IMG/VR virus record: IMGVR_UViG_3300043773_000094
Coordinates: 1-24,134 of that record
Length of the DNA: 24,134 nt
Origin: a virus
Reading direction: 5' to 3' (one strand)
Shown: piece by piece, positions 6,327 through 15,564 of the stretch
How the letters are laid out: each line of letters starts with the position of its first letter
Position numbering within the stretch: position 1 is the first letter of the stretch
Notes under the pieces: generated by a model
What the model was told of the DNA's origin: nothing
Seen by the model: only the letters and a program-made list of their open reading frames with translations
Databases searched by the model: none
Program-made: the position numbers and the translations under genes

Positions 6327-7040
6327 ATGACCACATCTGCTGGCGACCAGATAAACGGGGCGTTACGCCTGATTGGGATGTTGGCAGAGGCGGAGACACC
6401 TTCAGCCGCTACCTCTGCTGACGCACTGTCGGCGCTCAACCAGATGATCGACTCATGGAACACTGAGCGTTTGTCGGTGTTCACCACGCAAGACCAAGTG
6501 TTCACTTGGCCTGTAAATCAAGCTACACGCACGTTAGGCCCGACAGGTAACTTTGTTGGCAATCGGCCTGTTTTGGTTAACGATGCCACCTACTTCAAAG
6601 ATACCTCAAACGGTACTTCGTATGGCATTAAGATAATCAACGAGCAGCAGTACAACGGCATTGCTGTCAAGAATACAACCAGCACCTACCCGCAGGTGCT
6701 GTACGTCAACATGGGCTACCCCGACATTACGATGACGGTGTACCCTGTGCCTACTGCGCCACTGGAATGGCACATCGTGTCGGTAGAGGAATTGACGCAG
6801 CCAGCAGTGCTGGCGACTACGCTGTCTTTCCCTCCAGGCTACCTACGATGTTTTAGGTTCAATCTAGCCTGTGAGATTGCCGCTGAGTTTGGCGTCGAGC
6901 CAAGCCCCCAAGTCTCGCGCATTGCCATGACCTCCAAGCGCAACATCAAGCGCATCAACAACCCTGACGATGTGATGGCAATGCCCTACGGCATTGTTGC
7001 CAATCGTCAACGCTACAACATCTACGCTGGGAACTTTTAA
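6327..7040 (+). CDS. Tail accessory factor / head completion protein, P22 gp4-like
   Basis: The 237-aa protein carries the hallmark start of this family: INGALRLIGMLAEAETPSAATSADALSALNQMIDSWNTERL (about 9-48), an alpha-helical bundle that binds under the portal ring. It is followed by QDQVFTWPVNQATRTLGPTGNF. The C-terminal half includes VYPVPTAPLEWHIVSVEELT and a helical LACEIAAEFGV segment. In P22, gp4 is added after packaging and forms the platform for gp10 and the tail needle; the gp10-like gene follows after one intervening gene. It is longer than P22 gp4 (166 aa). A TAGGAG site (6316-6321) precedes the ATG. Confidence 0.88.
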   Translation: MTTSAGDQINGALRLIGMLAEAETPSAATSADALSALNQMIDSWNTERLSVFTTQDQVFTWPVNQATRTLGPTGNFVGNRPVLVNDATYFKDTSNGTSYGIKIINEQQYNGIAVKNTTSTYPQVLYVNMGYPDITMTVYPVPTAPLEWHIVSVEELTQPAVLATTLSFPPGYLRCFRFNLACEIAAEFGVEPSPQVSRIAMTSKRNIKRINNPDDVMAMPYGIVANRQRYNIYAGNF

Positions 7041-7042
7041 TC

Positions 7043-7642
7043 ATGACTACCGTTGCCATCTCCGGTCTGCCCGTTGCTACCGTCATCAACGCTGCTGACA
7101 TTGTTCCGTTTGTCCAATCTGGCACAACCAAGAGCATCAGCAAGACCCTGCTGTTTACCAGCCCTGCATTGGTGACGCCTGCGTTGGGGACGGTTGCCAG
7201 TGGCGTCATTTCGGCCTGCACATCGACCAGCATGGTCATGGTGACACCAGTAATTGGTGCAGCCACCGGAACGAGTTTGGCAGCAACGGGCGCAATTACA
7301 TCCTCTGGCACGGCAGGCGTTGGCTACGCAACAGGCGCAGGCGGTACTGTTACCCAAGCAACCAGCCGCACCACAGGTGTAACGCTGAACAAAACCACAG
7401 GCGCAATCACCTTATTTAGCGCAGCAGGAACAACGACTGCGGCAACCTTTACCGTGACCAACAGCACTGTAGCGGCAACAGATGTCATCATCTTGAACCA
7501 AAAGTCAGGAACGGATCTGTACGACCTGATGGTTACGGCAGTGGCAGCAGGGAGTTTTAACCTGACATTCCGCACCACTGGCGGCACTACTACTGAAACG
7601 CCGGTCTTTAACTTTGCCGTTATCAAGGCTGTAGCTGCGTAA
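7043..7642 (+). CDS. Fibre-like virion structural protein
   Basis: The 199-aa product begins MTTVAISGLPVATVINAADI and continues VPFVQSGTTKSISKTLLF, the same N-terminal module as the fibre-like protein at 2168-2821. A Thr/Ala/Gly-rich spacer follows, and then a beta-rich C-terminal domain (about 95-199) beginning GYATGAGGTVTQATSRTTGVTLN, which I recall from phage fibre-like proteins. No enzyme motif is seen. It lies between the gp4-like and gp10-like genes, so it is probably part of the head-tail vertex or a short fibre attached there. Its stop overlaps the next start (TAATG). Confidence 0.65.
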   Translation: MTTVAISGLPVATVINAADIVPFVQSGTTKSISKTLLFTSPALVTPALGTVASGVISACTSTSMVMVTPVIGAATGTSLAATGAITSSGTAGVGYATGAGGTVTQATSRTTGVTLNKTTGAITLFSAAGTTTAATFTVTNSTVAATDVIILNQKSGTDLYDLMVTAVAAGSFNLTFRTTGGTTTETPVFNFAVIKAVAA

Positions 7643-9288
7643 TGAAAACGCCTATATTGGGCAGCGCCTATGTTGCCCGTAGCGTTAATGCTGCGGATAA
7701 CAGGATGGTCAACCTTTTCCCAGAAGTCGTCCCAGACGGAGGAGAGACAGGCGGGTTTCTAAACCGGGCGCCTGGGCTTGACTTGCTGGCAACGGTTGGG
7801 ACAGGGCCAATACGGGGCTTGTGGACGTTTAACGGCGTTGCCTATGTGGTTAGTGGCACGGAACTCTACAGCCTCACCACGGCCTATGTAGCCACCTTGC
7901 GCGGCACGGTAGCAGGCACTGGCCCGGTCAGCATGAGCGACAACGGCACTCAGTTGTTCATTGCAGCCAATGGGCCGGGTTACATCTACAACAGCAGCAC
8001 GGCAGTCTTTGCCCAGATCACTGACGTTGACTTTGCTGGCGCGTTGGTAGTTGGCTACCTAGACGGATACTTTGTCTTCATCCAACCAAACAGCCAGGTA
8101 TTCTGGGTAACGCAACTGCTGGACGGATCCTCCGTTGACCCGCTTGACTTCGCCAGCGCCGAGGGTTCGCCTGACGGTTTGGTCAGTATGATCATTGACC
8201 ACGGGCAGATTTGGCTGTTTGGCACTAACTCAGTCGAGGTCTGGTACGACTCTGGCGCCGCCGACTTCCCTATGACTCGGATCCAGGGTGCGTTCAATGA
8301 GATTGGCTGCGCTGCAACCTTCTCTGTTGCCAAGCTGGACAACGGCATCTTCTGGCTAGGCGCAGATGCGCGAGGCCAAGGCATCGTTTACCGGGCCAAT
8401 GGCTACACCGGCACTCGGGTCAGCACCCATGCCATTGAGTTTGCCATTGCCCAGTACGGCGACATTTCTGACGCAATTGCCTACACCTACCAGCAAGAAG
8501 GCCATGCTTTTTATGTGCTGACATTCCCCACTGGCAATGCTACTTGGGTCTACGATGTGTCTACGCAGGCATGGCACGAACGTGCTGGGTTTGACAATGG
8601 CTTGTTTATGCGCCACAGGTCAAACTGCCAGATAGCGTTCAACAGCCAAATTGTGGTTGGTGACTACGTTAACGGCAACATCTACGCTTTTGACTTGGAT
8701 GTGTACGCTGACAACGGCGGCATCCAAAAGTGGCTGCGCTCATGGAGGGCGCTGCCGTCAGGCCAGAACAACCTAAAACGCACAGCCCACCACACCTTGC
8801 AACTTGACGCTGAAACAGGCGTAGGGCTGGGCGTTACACCAGAGCAAACGGCTGACGGCATCCTTACTGAGTCGGCAAACGTCCCACCAGCAGGGCCAAG
8901 CTACCAACTGATTGCTGAGTTTGATTGGGAATATCTGGCAACCGAGTCGGGCCTTGAGATTACTACCGAAGCTGGCGATGGTTTTGAATCGTTAGTAACC
9001 TTTGCTTATTCTGGGCCTGATACGGCTGGCGCTGAAATTGTTACTGAGCAATTCCCAGCCACACCAGGCTATGACCCGCAGGTCATGCTGCGTTGGAGCG
9101 ACGATAGCGGTCACACTTGGTCAAGTGAGCATTGGACTAGCATGGGCAAGATCGGTGAGTACGGCTACCGCACGTTTTGGCGGCGGCTTGGTTCGTCCAG
9201 GGATCGGGTCTACGAGGTCAGCGGCACTGACCCGGTAAAGATTGCCATCATGGGCGCTGAGTTGGTGCTGAGTCCAACGTCAAGTTGA
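7642..9288 (+). CDS. Packaged-DNA stabilisation protein, P22 gp10-like
   Basis: The 548-aa protein matches the gp10 family, the hexameric beta-propeller hub that closes the portal and stops packaged DNA leaking out. The start is characteristic (GSAYVARSVNAADNRMVNLFPEV, then GGFLNRAPGLDLLATVGTGPIRGLW). It continues with repeated propeller-blade strands (GVAYVVSGTELYSL, TQLFIAANGPGYIYN, GQIWLFGTNSVEVWYD, THAIEFAIAQYGDISDA, WVYDVSTQAWHER) and ends with a beta domain containing MLRWSDDSGHTWSSEHW and YRTFWRRLGSSRDRVYEV. P22 gp10 is 472 aa, so this is a somewhat longer homologue. It follows the gp4-like gene as in P22, with one gene inserted between them. Confidence 0.9.
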   Translation: MKTPILGSAYVARSVNAADNRMVNLFPEVVPDGGETGGFLNRAPGLDLLATVGTGPIRGLWTFNGVAYVVSGTELYSLTTAYVATLRGTVAGTGPVSMSDNGTQLFIAANGPGYIYNSSTAVFAQITDVDFAGALVVGYLDGYFVFIQPNSQVFWVTQLLDGSSVDPLDFASAEGSPDGLVSMIIDHGQIWLFGTNSVEVWYDSGAADFPMTRIQGAFNEIGCAATFSVAKLDNGIFWLGADARGQGIVYRANGYTGTRVSTHAIEFAIAQYGDISDAIAYTYQQEGHAFYVLTFPTGNATWVYDVSTQAWHERAGFDNGLFMRHRSNCQIAFNSQIVVGDYVNGNIYAFDLDVYADNGGIQKWLRSWRALPSGQNNLKRTAHHTLQLDAETGVGLGVTPEQTADGILTESANVPPAGPSYQLIAEFDWEYLATESGLEITTEAGDGFESLVTFAYSGPDTAGAEIVTEQFPATPGYDPQVMLRWSDDSGHTWSSEHWTSMGKIGEYGYRTFWRRLGSSRDRVYEVSGTDPVKIAIMGAELVLSPTSS

Positions 9289-9289
9289 T

Positions 9290-9994
9290 ATGGCAGACAT
9301 CACCCAAATCCCTGCGCCTCGGGTTGCTTTTACCCAAGACGGGCAGATCACGACCCAATGGTTTCGTTGGCTGAACAACGTCTACACCATCACCGGCTCT
9401 GGCCTCGGCATCACGCCAGTAATCAACGGCGGCACGGGGCTGGGCACAATTCCGACCAACGGCAAACTGCTAATCGGCAACGGCACGGGCTACACGCTCA
9501 ACACCTTGACGGCTGGCTCTGGCATCACCGTGACCAACGGCGCTGGGACGATAACCGTGGCATCCAGCGGCCTGTTAAGTTTCAGCGCAGGAACAACTGG
9601 GTTTACGCCCAGCAGCCCAACAACTGGTGCGGTGGTGCTGGCAGGCACATTGGTAATAGCCAACGGCGGCACTGGCGCTACAACAGCCGCAGCAGCCCGA
9701 GCCAACCTAGGTGCTGGCACAGTGACCAGCGTAGGCGGTACTGGCACGGTCAATGGCATCACGCTGACAGGCACAGTCACCACAGCAGGCAACTTGACCC
9801 TTGGTGGTACGCTGAGTGGGGTGAGTCTGACTACGCAAGTCAGTGGTATCCTGCCCATAGCCAACGGTGGGACAGGTACTTCTACCGCTGGCGTTAGCGC
9901 CACAATTGTGACTGCTAAACTGACTGCACTCGGCGCAGACGGCAGCATGACTTTTACAAACGGTTTGCTTACAGCGCAAACTCCTGCGACTTAG
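9290..9994 (+). CDS. GGTG-repeat tail fibre / tail-needle-position protein
   Basis: The 234-aa product starts MADITQIPAPRVAFTQDGQI with TQWFRWLNNVYTITG, a conserved phage N-terminal segment. It then has low-complexity Gly/Thr repeats including INGGTG (about 45), IANGGTGATTAAAARANLGAG (about 122-142) and IANGGTG (about 193), which typically form trimeric beta structures in fibres. It directly follows the gp10-like gene, the place of the gp26 tail needle in P22, but lacks the long heptad coiled coil of gp26. It is therefore either a different plug/needle type or a short fibre. Its repetitive, GC-rich DNA produces long spurious ORFs in other frames. Confidence 0.65.
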   Translation: MADITQIPAPRVAFTQDGQITTQWFRWLNNVYTITGSGLGITPVINGGTGLGTIPTNGKLLIGNGTGYTLNTLTAGSGITVTNGAGTITVASSGLLSFSAGTTGFTPSSPTTGAVVLAGTLVIANGGTGATTAAAARANLGAGTVTSVGGTGTVNGITLTGTVTTAGNLTLGGTLSGVSLTTQVSGILPIANGGTGTSTAGVSATIVTAKLTALGADGSMTFTNGLLTAQTPAT

Positions 9995-10017
9995 GTTGGG
10001 TAACAAGGAGAACGATT

Positions 10018-10824
10018 ATGGGTTGGGGTCAACTATTAGGCGCTGCGGCGGGATATTATTTTGGTGGTGCATCAGGCGCTGCTGCGGGTGCTGCACTTGG
10101 TGGCGGTCTTGAAGAAGCCACAGGCGGTGGGGCAACGGGTGCTATTCAACAAGCTACCAATGCAGCCAACGCTCAATCTTCCGAAGCATTGGCACTGCAA
10201 AGGCGGATGTACGAGGAAGGCGTTGCTAGACAACAACCAAGATTGGCAGCAGGCACCAACGCACTAGCTCAAATGCAGAGTGGCGCGTTTGCACAACCAG
10301 CGGCGTTTAGGTTTGGCGCAAGTGACTACCAAGCTGACCCAGGCTATGCGTTTAGGCTTGCAGAAGGCCAAAGGGCAATTGACCGACAAGCAGCAGCCCG
10401 TGGCGGCCTGATCTCTGGCGGTGCTTTACGAGCAGCTACGCGCTATGGGCAGGACATGGGAGCGCAAGAATACGGCAACGCCTACAACCGCGCTTTAACA
10501 GGCTACAACGCTGACGTAGCGCGTTCCAACACTGGCTACAACCGTTTGGCGGGGCTTGCTGATGTAGGCCAAACAGCAGGCACTCAAATCGGCACTGCCG
10601 GTCAAAACTACGCGACTAACGCTGGGAATTTAATGACCAACCAAGGCTATAACACTGGCAACGCTATGCTAGCTGGCGAACGCGCTAGGCAGTCGGCTTA
10701 CGGCGACATTGGAAAAGCCTTTGGGTCTGGTGGTTTTAACAGCCTAGTCAGTGGTTTTTACGGCCCCGGCCAATACAACCAAAGAATGGGTGTTAACTTT
10801 ATCGACCCATATAACTACGGTTAA
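10018..10824 (+). CDS. DNA transfer / ejection protein (P22 gp7-position)
   Basis: The 268-aa protein has a Gly/Ala-rich hydrophobic N-terminus (about 5-45, LLGAAAGYYFGGASGAAAGAALGGG) that could enter membranes. A helical Gln/Ala region and the conserved block DYQADPGYAFRLAEGQRAID plus RQAAARGGLISGGALRAATRYGQD (about 103-145) follow, a signature I associate with phage DNA-transfer proteins. The C-terminal part is Asn/Tyr/Gly-rich. It is the first of three adjacent candidate ejection genes, matching the gp7-gp20-gp16 cluster after the tail genes in P22. An AAGGAG site at 10003-10008 supports the ATG. Confidence 0.75.
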   Translation: MGWGQLLGAAAGYYFGGASGAAAGAALGGGLEEATGGGATGAIQQATNAANAQSSEALALQRRMYEEGVARQQPRLAAGTNALAQMQSGAFAQPAAFRFGASDYQADPGYAFRLAEGQRAIDRQAAARGGLISGGALRAATRYGQDMGAQEYGNAYNRALTGYNADVARSNTGYNRLAGLADVGQTAGTQIGTAGQNYATNAGNLMTNQGYNTGNAMLAGERARQSAYGDIGKAFGSGGFNSLVSGFYGPGQYNQRMGVNFIDPYNYG

Positions 10825-10833
10825 GGACATATC

Positions 10834-12267
10834 ATGGCACTTAATTTTGGAGTTCTTGACCAAGGTGGCCCGACAAATTTCTTTGAGGGCTACTCGCAAG
10901 GCCAAGAGAAAATGCAGGCCAATGCAATGGCCCAGCAGAGAGCAGCGCAGGCCCAGCAAGAGTTTGGTATGCGCCAGCAGGAGTTTGCCGCTGGTCAGGC
11001 TGATAAAAAGCGAGCGGCTGATGCGGCGATGGTCACACAACGAACACTGGCTTCCCGTGATGCGCTGCTCCGCGCTCGTACTCCAGACGAGGCCCGTGCC
11101 ATTGTCCGGGCGCGACATAACGACCCGTATCTGGGACGGATTAGTCAACAGTTTGGCAGCGTAGAAGCAGACTTGGCTGAAGTTCCTGACGAGCCTACTG
11201 CTTTTCAGGCTTACTTGCTAAGAGAAGCCAAAGGCGCTGACAAGTTTATTGAAAGCCAAGCGTCTGAAAAAGGGTTTCAAAACCTTTTGGCAAGAGTTAA
11301 GGGTGGCCCATCTGGCATGGCTGCTGCGCCTGCCGGTTTACAACCTAGTGGCGCGGTAACATCTCCAGTGCGCTCTAACCAAATGATGCCAAACCAGAAT
11401 CAAGCTAACGCAATGGTTGCGCCTGCAATTGGTGGTAGAACACCTCAAGAAATAGCTTTTGAAATTGACACTCTTAGCGAGTCATCTGACCCCCGCGCGA
11501 AAGCAATGGTAACCCGGTTGTCAAAAGAGTATGAAGCATCTCTAAAAGTTGCCAACCCTACGATGTCAGATCGTTTTGTGCCTGTAGGACGGCTAGTGTT
11601 TGACCGTCAGACGCAACAATATATTTCGCCATCACAAGCGCAGTTGGCGCAATCGCAAGAACGCTCTGCTGGCCCAGCGGCACCGGCAGCACAACCCAAG
11701 CCGCTAACTGCCGCGCAAGAAACCAAGCGTCGAGACACGCTTGGAAAAGAATTTAAGAATGCTCAAGGTGCTTTGCAAACAACTCAAGATGTTCTTGATT
11801 CCATACTGTTTGTAAAATCTGAGCCTGGCTTGTCTCGCGCAACTGGCTTTTCAGGCCAGTTACCATCTTTTTCTGAAGGCGCAGCCGCATCTGCCGACGT
11901 AAGATTAGCCAACTTAAAAGGCAAAGTTACCGCGCTTGGTAAAGCGGCGGCGGCGGCTAGCGGCGCTATTGGATCAATTGCTACCGTAGAATGGAAAATT
12001 CTCTCTGATCAAATTGCAAATATTGATCCTGTAAAAGGTACGGGGCCACTTTTAAATCAATTAGATTTAGTTGAATTGCAAGCAAAAGGTGCGATGGAAC
12101 GCATTCAAGATGGGTATCAACGACAATTTGGTGAAGATTTTGAAAGGTTCCCTCAGTTTTCTAATCTTCCCCCGCCAAAATCAGCAATTAAGACCAAGAC
12201 GCCTGCGGCTGCGGCGGCCCCACAAGGCACTAGCGGGTTCAAATATCTTGGTAAAGAAAGCAAATAA
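10834..12267 (+). CDS. Probable internal virion / ejection protein (P22 gp20-position)
   Basis: The 477-aa product is almost entirely helical. Residues about 20-75 are a Gln/Ala-rich coiled coil (AQQRAAQAQQEFGMRQQEF), followed by a charged region with a RARTPDEARAIVRARHNDPYLGR segment, a Pro/Ala/Gln-rich linker (about 165-300), and a helical C-terminal domain. That domain includes FKNAQGALQTTQDVLDSI and the small-residue stretch GKAAAAASGAIGSIATVEW (about 370-388). Such proteins are ejected into the host envelope with the DNA in podoviruses. No catalytic motif is seen. It is the second gene of the ejection cluster, and its stop overlaps the next start (TAATG). Assignment rests on position and composition. 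Confidence 0.65.
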   Translation: MALNFGVLDQGGPTNFFEGYSQGQEKMQANAMAQQRAAQAQQEFGMRQQEFAAGQADKKRAADAAMVTQRTLASRDALLRARTPDEARAIVRARHNDPYLGRISQQFGSVEADLAEVPDEPTAFQAYLLREAKGADKFIESQASEKGFQNLLARVKGGPSGMAAAPAGLQPSGAVTSPVRSNQMMPNQNQANAMVAPAIGGRTPQEIAFEIDTLSESSDPRAKAMVTRLSKEYEASLKVANPTMSDRFVPVGRLVFDRQTQQYISPSQAQLAQSQERSAGPAAPAAQPKPLTAAQETKRRDTLGKEFKNAQGALQTTQDVLDSILFVKSEPGLSRATGFSGQLPSFSEGAAASADVRLANLKGKVTALGKAAAAASGAIGSIATVEWKILSDQIANIDPVKGTGPLLNQLDLVELQAKGAMERIQDGYQRQFGEDFERFPQFSNLPPPKSAIKTKTPAAAAAPQGTSGFKYLGKESK

Positions 12268-14507
12268 TGGCTACTAAATACCGTGTTCAAGGCCCGGATG
12301 GCGCGGTTCATGTGTTTGAAGGGCCAGATGATGCAACGCCTGCTCAAATTGAATCGTTTGCTGCTCAGACATTTGGCGCTGCGCCTGCACAACCTAAATC
12401 TCTAGTAGAACAAATACCGGGCTATGGCGGGCCAGTTCCTGCGGCCACGGCTCGGCAAAACTCTGCACCAACCCGCAGGCAAGCAATTGCGGAATTTATA
12501 GCGCCTACTGTTGAAGCCTTGGGCACTGTTGGCGGCGGGGCATTAGGCATACCCGCTGGCCCGGCGGGCATGGTGCTTGGGTCTGGCGCTGGTTACGCAG
12601 GCGCTAAAGAACTTATGCGTCTGGCCGCAGGCAACGCTGCGCCAGAAACGCTGTCTGAATCCGCTGTTCGTCAAGCAAAAAATGTACTCGTGGGTGCATC
12701 TGAAGAAGCTGCGGGGCGAGGCCTTATTGCGCCTGCGGTTGGCAAAGCTATGGAATACGGCAGCAAGTTGGGTAACATCAAGTTGGATACTTACCTTAAA
12801 GCCATTGGCAACAAAGGCGACGACATTGTTAACGCTCTAAGGGGCCGACCTTCAGCCGTTCCTGGCGCTGCCCCAACAGCAGGTGAAGTTGCATCGCCAG
12901 CAGGCAGCACGGGGTTTTCTACGCTACAAGCCAAAGCGTTAGAAGTTCCTGCCATGACCGACACTTATGCCGATATGGCGGCGCAAACAAATCAAGCACG
13001 ATTGGCTCAACAAACTCGCGCTGAAGCAAAGTTCAAATCTTCCGCAGATAGGATCAAACAGCAAATTGACAGAGGCTTAACTTCGGTAAGCCAACGTGAT
13101 GCAGGGCAAACTTTGCTTAATGCGGCCAAGGCTGAACAACAAACGGCTAAAGCAACAATTACCGAACCTGCGTACAACCGAGCGTTTGCGGCGGCTGGCG
13201 ATGCCAAGATTAACGTCACAAACGTGATCGACGAGGCCGAATCTATTCTTGGTCGTAAGCTGTCAACGTTTGACCCAAGCACCGCGCCATCAACAGTCTC
13301 TAAGCTGCTTTCTTTACAGCCCTCCGCGCCTGTAGCAAAACCTATTGGTTCTGGTTTAGTGGCGTCCCGCATAAAAACAGCTACGCCTTCAAAGCCTGCG
13401 CCTGAAGTTACATTGGCAGAACTTGATGACGTTCGCAAAGCCATTAACGCTGATATTGCGTCCGCAGCTAGGTCTAGTGACCCTTCAGCAGCCGTTACGC
13501 TCCGAAATTTAGGCAAACTACATAAAGCAATTGACGATGCTGTTAATGGTAGTTCTACCTTGCCTGCGGATGCAAAAACACTGTACAAAGAGGCGCTTGA
13601 CACATACCGCACAGAGTACGCGCCTAAGTTTAAAACTGGCGTTAACGCAAACCTATTCAAGCAAACATCACTTAACGAACCTCGGCTTAATCCTGACGAC
13701 GTAATCAAGACTTATTTCCAGCCTAAAGGTGAACGGGAAGCCCAGCAGTTTGTGACGATGTTTGGTAAAAACGCCGACGCAACTCGCGTAGCACGGGCAG
13801 GCATTGAAGATTTGTACCGCAGAGAGGTTACTGACGCAGCAGGCCGGGTAACACCAGACGCACACGCTAAATTTTTAAAGAAATACGCTGACCCAATTCG
13901 CATTTTGGATGGTGCGGGCATGAGCCTTAGCCCACGACTAGATGCAGTGGCTAAAGATGCAGCCCGTTTAGCAAAAATTGAATTGCTTGCAGCGTCTAGC
14001 CAAAACAAACTTGCGCCGCCACTGCCCCCCGGCTCAAATGCTCTGGCAATTGAAAAACGAATTTCTGAGTTGACTAAAGGGTTTACACCTCAACAACTGT
14101 CGCACGTAAACTCGGTTCGTGATGACTTGTTGCGCGAAGGCAATTATCAGCGTCTTGTTGACGCAGGCGCAAAAACTGACATAAAAGTGCGCGGGTTGGG
14201 AACTGAAACAGGCCGCGAAATAGGCTTGCCATTGCCTAATTTTTTATCTGTCCCAATCACAATTTTTAACAATACGTTTAAAAAACTTGCGCTTAGGATG
14301 GACGACAAAATTGCAATGGAAATTGCCCGCGAAATGACCAGTCCGGCCAAGGCCGCTGATATGGTAGAGTCTGCCATGCTTTTGCGTCGGGGGCGCGAAA
14401 TGAATCAAATGCCTGAGTTTTATGGCCGTGCTGCGGCGCAATTAGGCAATGAAATGTCACGCCGCGCCGAACCTATGCCGCAGAACCAAAACGCCATGAC
14501 GCAGTAG
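12267..14507 (+). CDS. Large internal virion / ejection protein (P22 gp16-position)
   Basis: The 746-aa protein is the largest in the window. It opens with a small conserved module (KYRVQGPDGAVHVFEGPDD, ATPAQIESFAAQTFG) that I recall from the N-termini of phage internal virion proteins. A long Gly/Ala-rich hydrophobic stretch (about 80-120, VGGGALGIPAGPAGMVLGSGAGYAG) could span or enter the membrane. The rest is mainly helical and charged, with a Ser/Ala/Pro section near 340-385. No lytic transglycosylase or other catalytic signature was found by eye. Third in the ejection cluster and the same relative place as gp16 in P22, it may be part of the DNA-translocation channel. The next start follows a TAGGAA site that overlaps this stop. 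Confidence 0.65.
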   Translation: MATKYRVQGPDGAVHVFEGPDDATPAQIESFAAQTFGAAPAQPKSLVEQIPGYGGPVPAATARQNSAPTRRQAIAEFIAPTVEALGTVGGGALGIPAGPAGMVLGSGAGYAGAKELMRLAAGNAAPETLSESAVRQAKNVLVGASEEAAGRGLIAPAVGKAMEYGSKLGNIKLDTYLKAIGNKGDDIVNALRGRPSAVPGAAPTAGEVASPAGSTGFSTLQAKALEVPAMTDTYADMAAQTNQARLAQQTRAEAKFKSSADRIKQQIDRGLTSVSQRDAGQTLLNAAKAEQQTAKATITEPAYNRAFAAAGDAKINVTNVIDEAESILGRKLSTFDPSTAPSTVSKLLSLQPSAPVAKPIGSGLVASRIKTATPSKPAPEVTLAELDDVRKAINADIASAARSSDPSAAVTLRNLGKLHKAIDDAVNGSSTLPADAKTLYKEALDTYRTEYAPKFKTGVNANLFKQTSLNEPRLNPDDVIKTYFQPKGEREAQQFVTMFGKNADATRVARAGIEDLYRREVTDAAGRVTPDAHAKFLKKYADPIRILDGAGMSLSPRLDAVAKDAARLAKIELLAASSQNKLAPPLPPGSNALAIEKRISELTKGFTPQQLSHVNSVRDDLLREGNYQRLVDAGAKTDIKVRGLGTETGREIGLPLPNFLSVPITIFNNTFKKLALRMDDKIAMEIAREMTSPAKAADMVESAMLLRRGREMNQMPEFYGRAAAQLGNEMSRRAEPMPQNQNAMTQ

Positions 14508-14515
14508 GAACACAT

Positions 14516-15313
14516 ATGTACTACCTCAATGCTTTCAACGAGATGCTGCGTAAGCGTCAGCGGCAGAACATGATGGGTGGCGAGGGCTATCAAGGTGTTG
14601 GTAACACCCCGCCATCTGGCCCAATGGGGCTAGGCCCCGCGCAAGATAGGTCTAGCTTTCGGGATTTCTATAACAATATGTCGCCAGGGGCGCGTTTTGG
14701 TCTTAGCATGGTTCCCGGTGTTGGTAAGGCGCTTAATATTGGAAATTTAGCCAGCTACGCCATGTCTCAGTATGACAAGTCTCAGCTTGCGCCTGCGAAT
14801 GCGGCGATGGATGTGGCTAGGCAGGGGTTTCAGGCTAGTGAGAAAGGCTTGTACGATGCTCCAACCGTTGATAATTACGTTGATGACAGCGGCGACAGGC
14901 TAGGCTTTAGTGGCCCTACCGTTGGTGGCCCAATGGAGCAACCAAGCATTACTGGGACGGGTTTGGCCCCTATGGCTTATGAAGCTATGAGTTCACCAGT
15001 GTCGCAGCCATCTGTTACCGGAACGGCTTTGGACACTTTTGGCGGCGGATTTGGTGGCAGTCCTGCTGGCGCTGGTGGCGGTTTTGGTGGCGGCGTTGGC
15101 ACTGGTGAATTTGGCGGCAGTCCTGAATCTGCTTCTGATCTGGGTTACAACCAAGGCGGCATGGTTACGCCCGACCGTCTGATGGGCCGTGCGCCTGCTC
15201 CAGATGACGGCTACGGGGCGTTACAGGGCGGTGAGTACGTCATCACCAAGGCGGCGGTGGAGAAGTACGGCAAGCGTCTGTTGGACGCTATCAACAACGG
15301 GACATTCAGATGA
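14516..15313 (+). CDS. Gly-rich virion-associated hypothetical protein
   Basis: The 265-aa protein starts with a basic helix (NEMLRKRQRQNMMGG) and has a middle part with PGARFGLSMVPGVGKALNIGNLASYA (about 55-82). A Gly/Pro-rich disordered stretch with GGFGG and FGGSP repeats (about 178-210) follows. It ends with DDGYGALQGGEYVITKAAVEKYGKRLLDAINNG, a C-terminal module found on several phage internal or tape-measure-like proteins. Function is unknown; the place after the ejection proteins and before the lysis genes suggests a virion or ejection role. Its stop overlaps the next ATG (ATGA at 15310-15313). Confidence 0.6.
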   Translation: MYYLNAFNEMLRKRQRQNMMGGEGYQGVGNTPPSGPMGLGPAQDRSSFRDFYNNMSPGARFGLSMVPGVGKALNIGNLASYAMSQYDKSQLAPANAAMDVARQGFQASEKGLYDAPTVDNYVDDSGDRLGFSGPTVGGPMEQPSITGTGLAPMAYEAMSSPVSQPSVTGTALDTFGGGFGGSPAGAGGGFGGGVGTGEFGGSPESASDLGYNQGGMVTPDRLMGRAPAPDDGYGALQGGEYVITKAAVEKYGKRLLDAINNGTFR

Positions 15314-15564
15314 CTGACGATGACTTCCGTCGCCTTGAAAGCAAAGTTGACAAGCTGACCGACGCTGTGGGCAAGCTGATCTTGATTGAAGAACGGCAAG
15401 CTAACCAAGGTGTCCGTATCGGTGCTGTTGAAGCGCAGCTAAGTGTGCAAGATGCCATGTTGCAGCGCGTTGACCGCAAAGTCGATCAGTGGGTTAACCG
15501 TGGCGTCGGCATATGGGCGGCGGTTGCGGTGGTGTTCTCGCTTGTACAGTTTTGGAAGAAATGA
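15310..15564 (+). CDS. Coiled-coil membrane protein, XhlA-like lysis accessory
   Basis: The 84-aa product has a long charged coiled coil (about 5-60, FRRLESKVDKLTDAVGKLIL to LQRVDRKVDQWVNR) followed by one transmembrane segment at about 66-81 (VGIWAAVAVVFSLVQF) and a KK end. That is the layout of the haemolysin XhlA family and similar holin-associated proteins. It is the first gene of a four-gene lysis cassette linked by ATGA/TAATG overlaps, so a role in holin function or membrane disruption is likely. It is too short to be a classical holin with several membrane spans. Confidence 0.65.
   Translation: MTDDDFRRLESKVDKLTDAVGKLILIEERQANQGVRIGAVEAQLSVQDAMLQRVDRKVDQWVNRGVGIWAAVAVVFSLVQFWKK

Noticed and set aside
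9358-9897. 179-aa + strand frame inside the GGTG-repeat gene
   Set aside because: It is the alternate frame of a low-complexity repeat (His/Trp/Arg/Gln-rich) and reflects repeat periodicity, not a gene.
13007-13708. 233-aa open frame antisense to the large ejection-protein gene
   Set aside because: Its Ser/Ala/Val-rich composition is that of an antisense shadow, and no ribosome site or family pattern is seen.
15513-15560. Upstream extension of the 151-aa lysis-cassette protein
   Set aside because: The first 16 residues would overlap the XhlA-like gene's membrane segment; the ATG in the ATGA overlap at 15561 fits the operon style.
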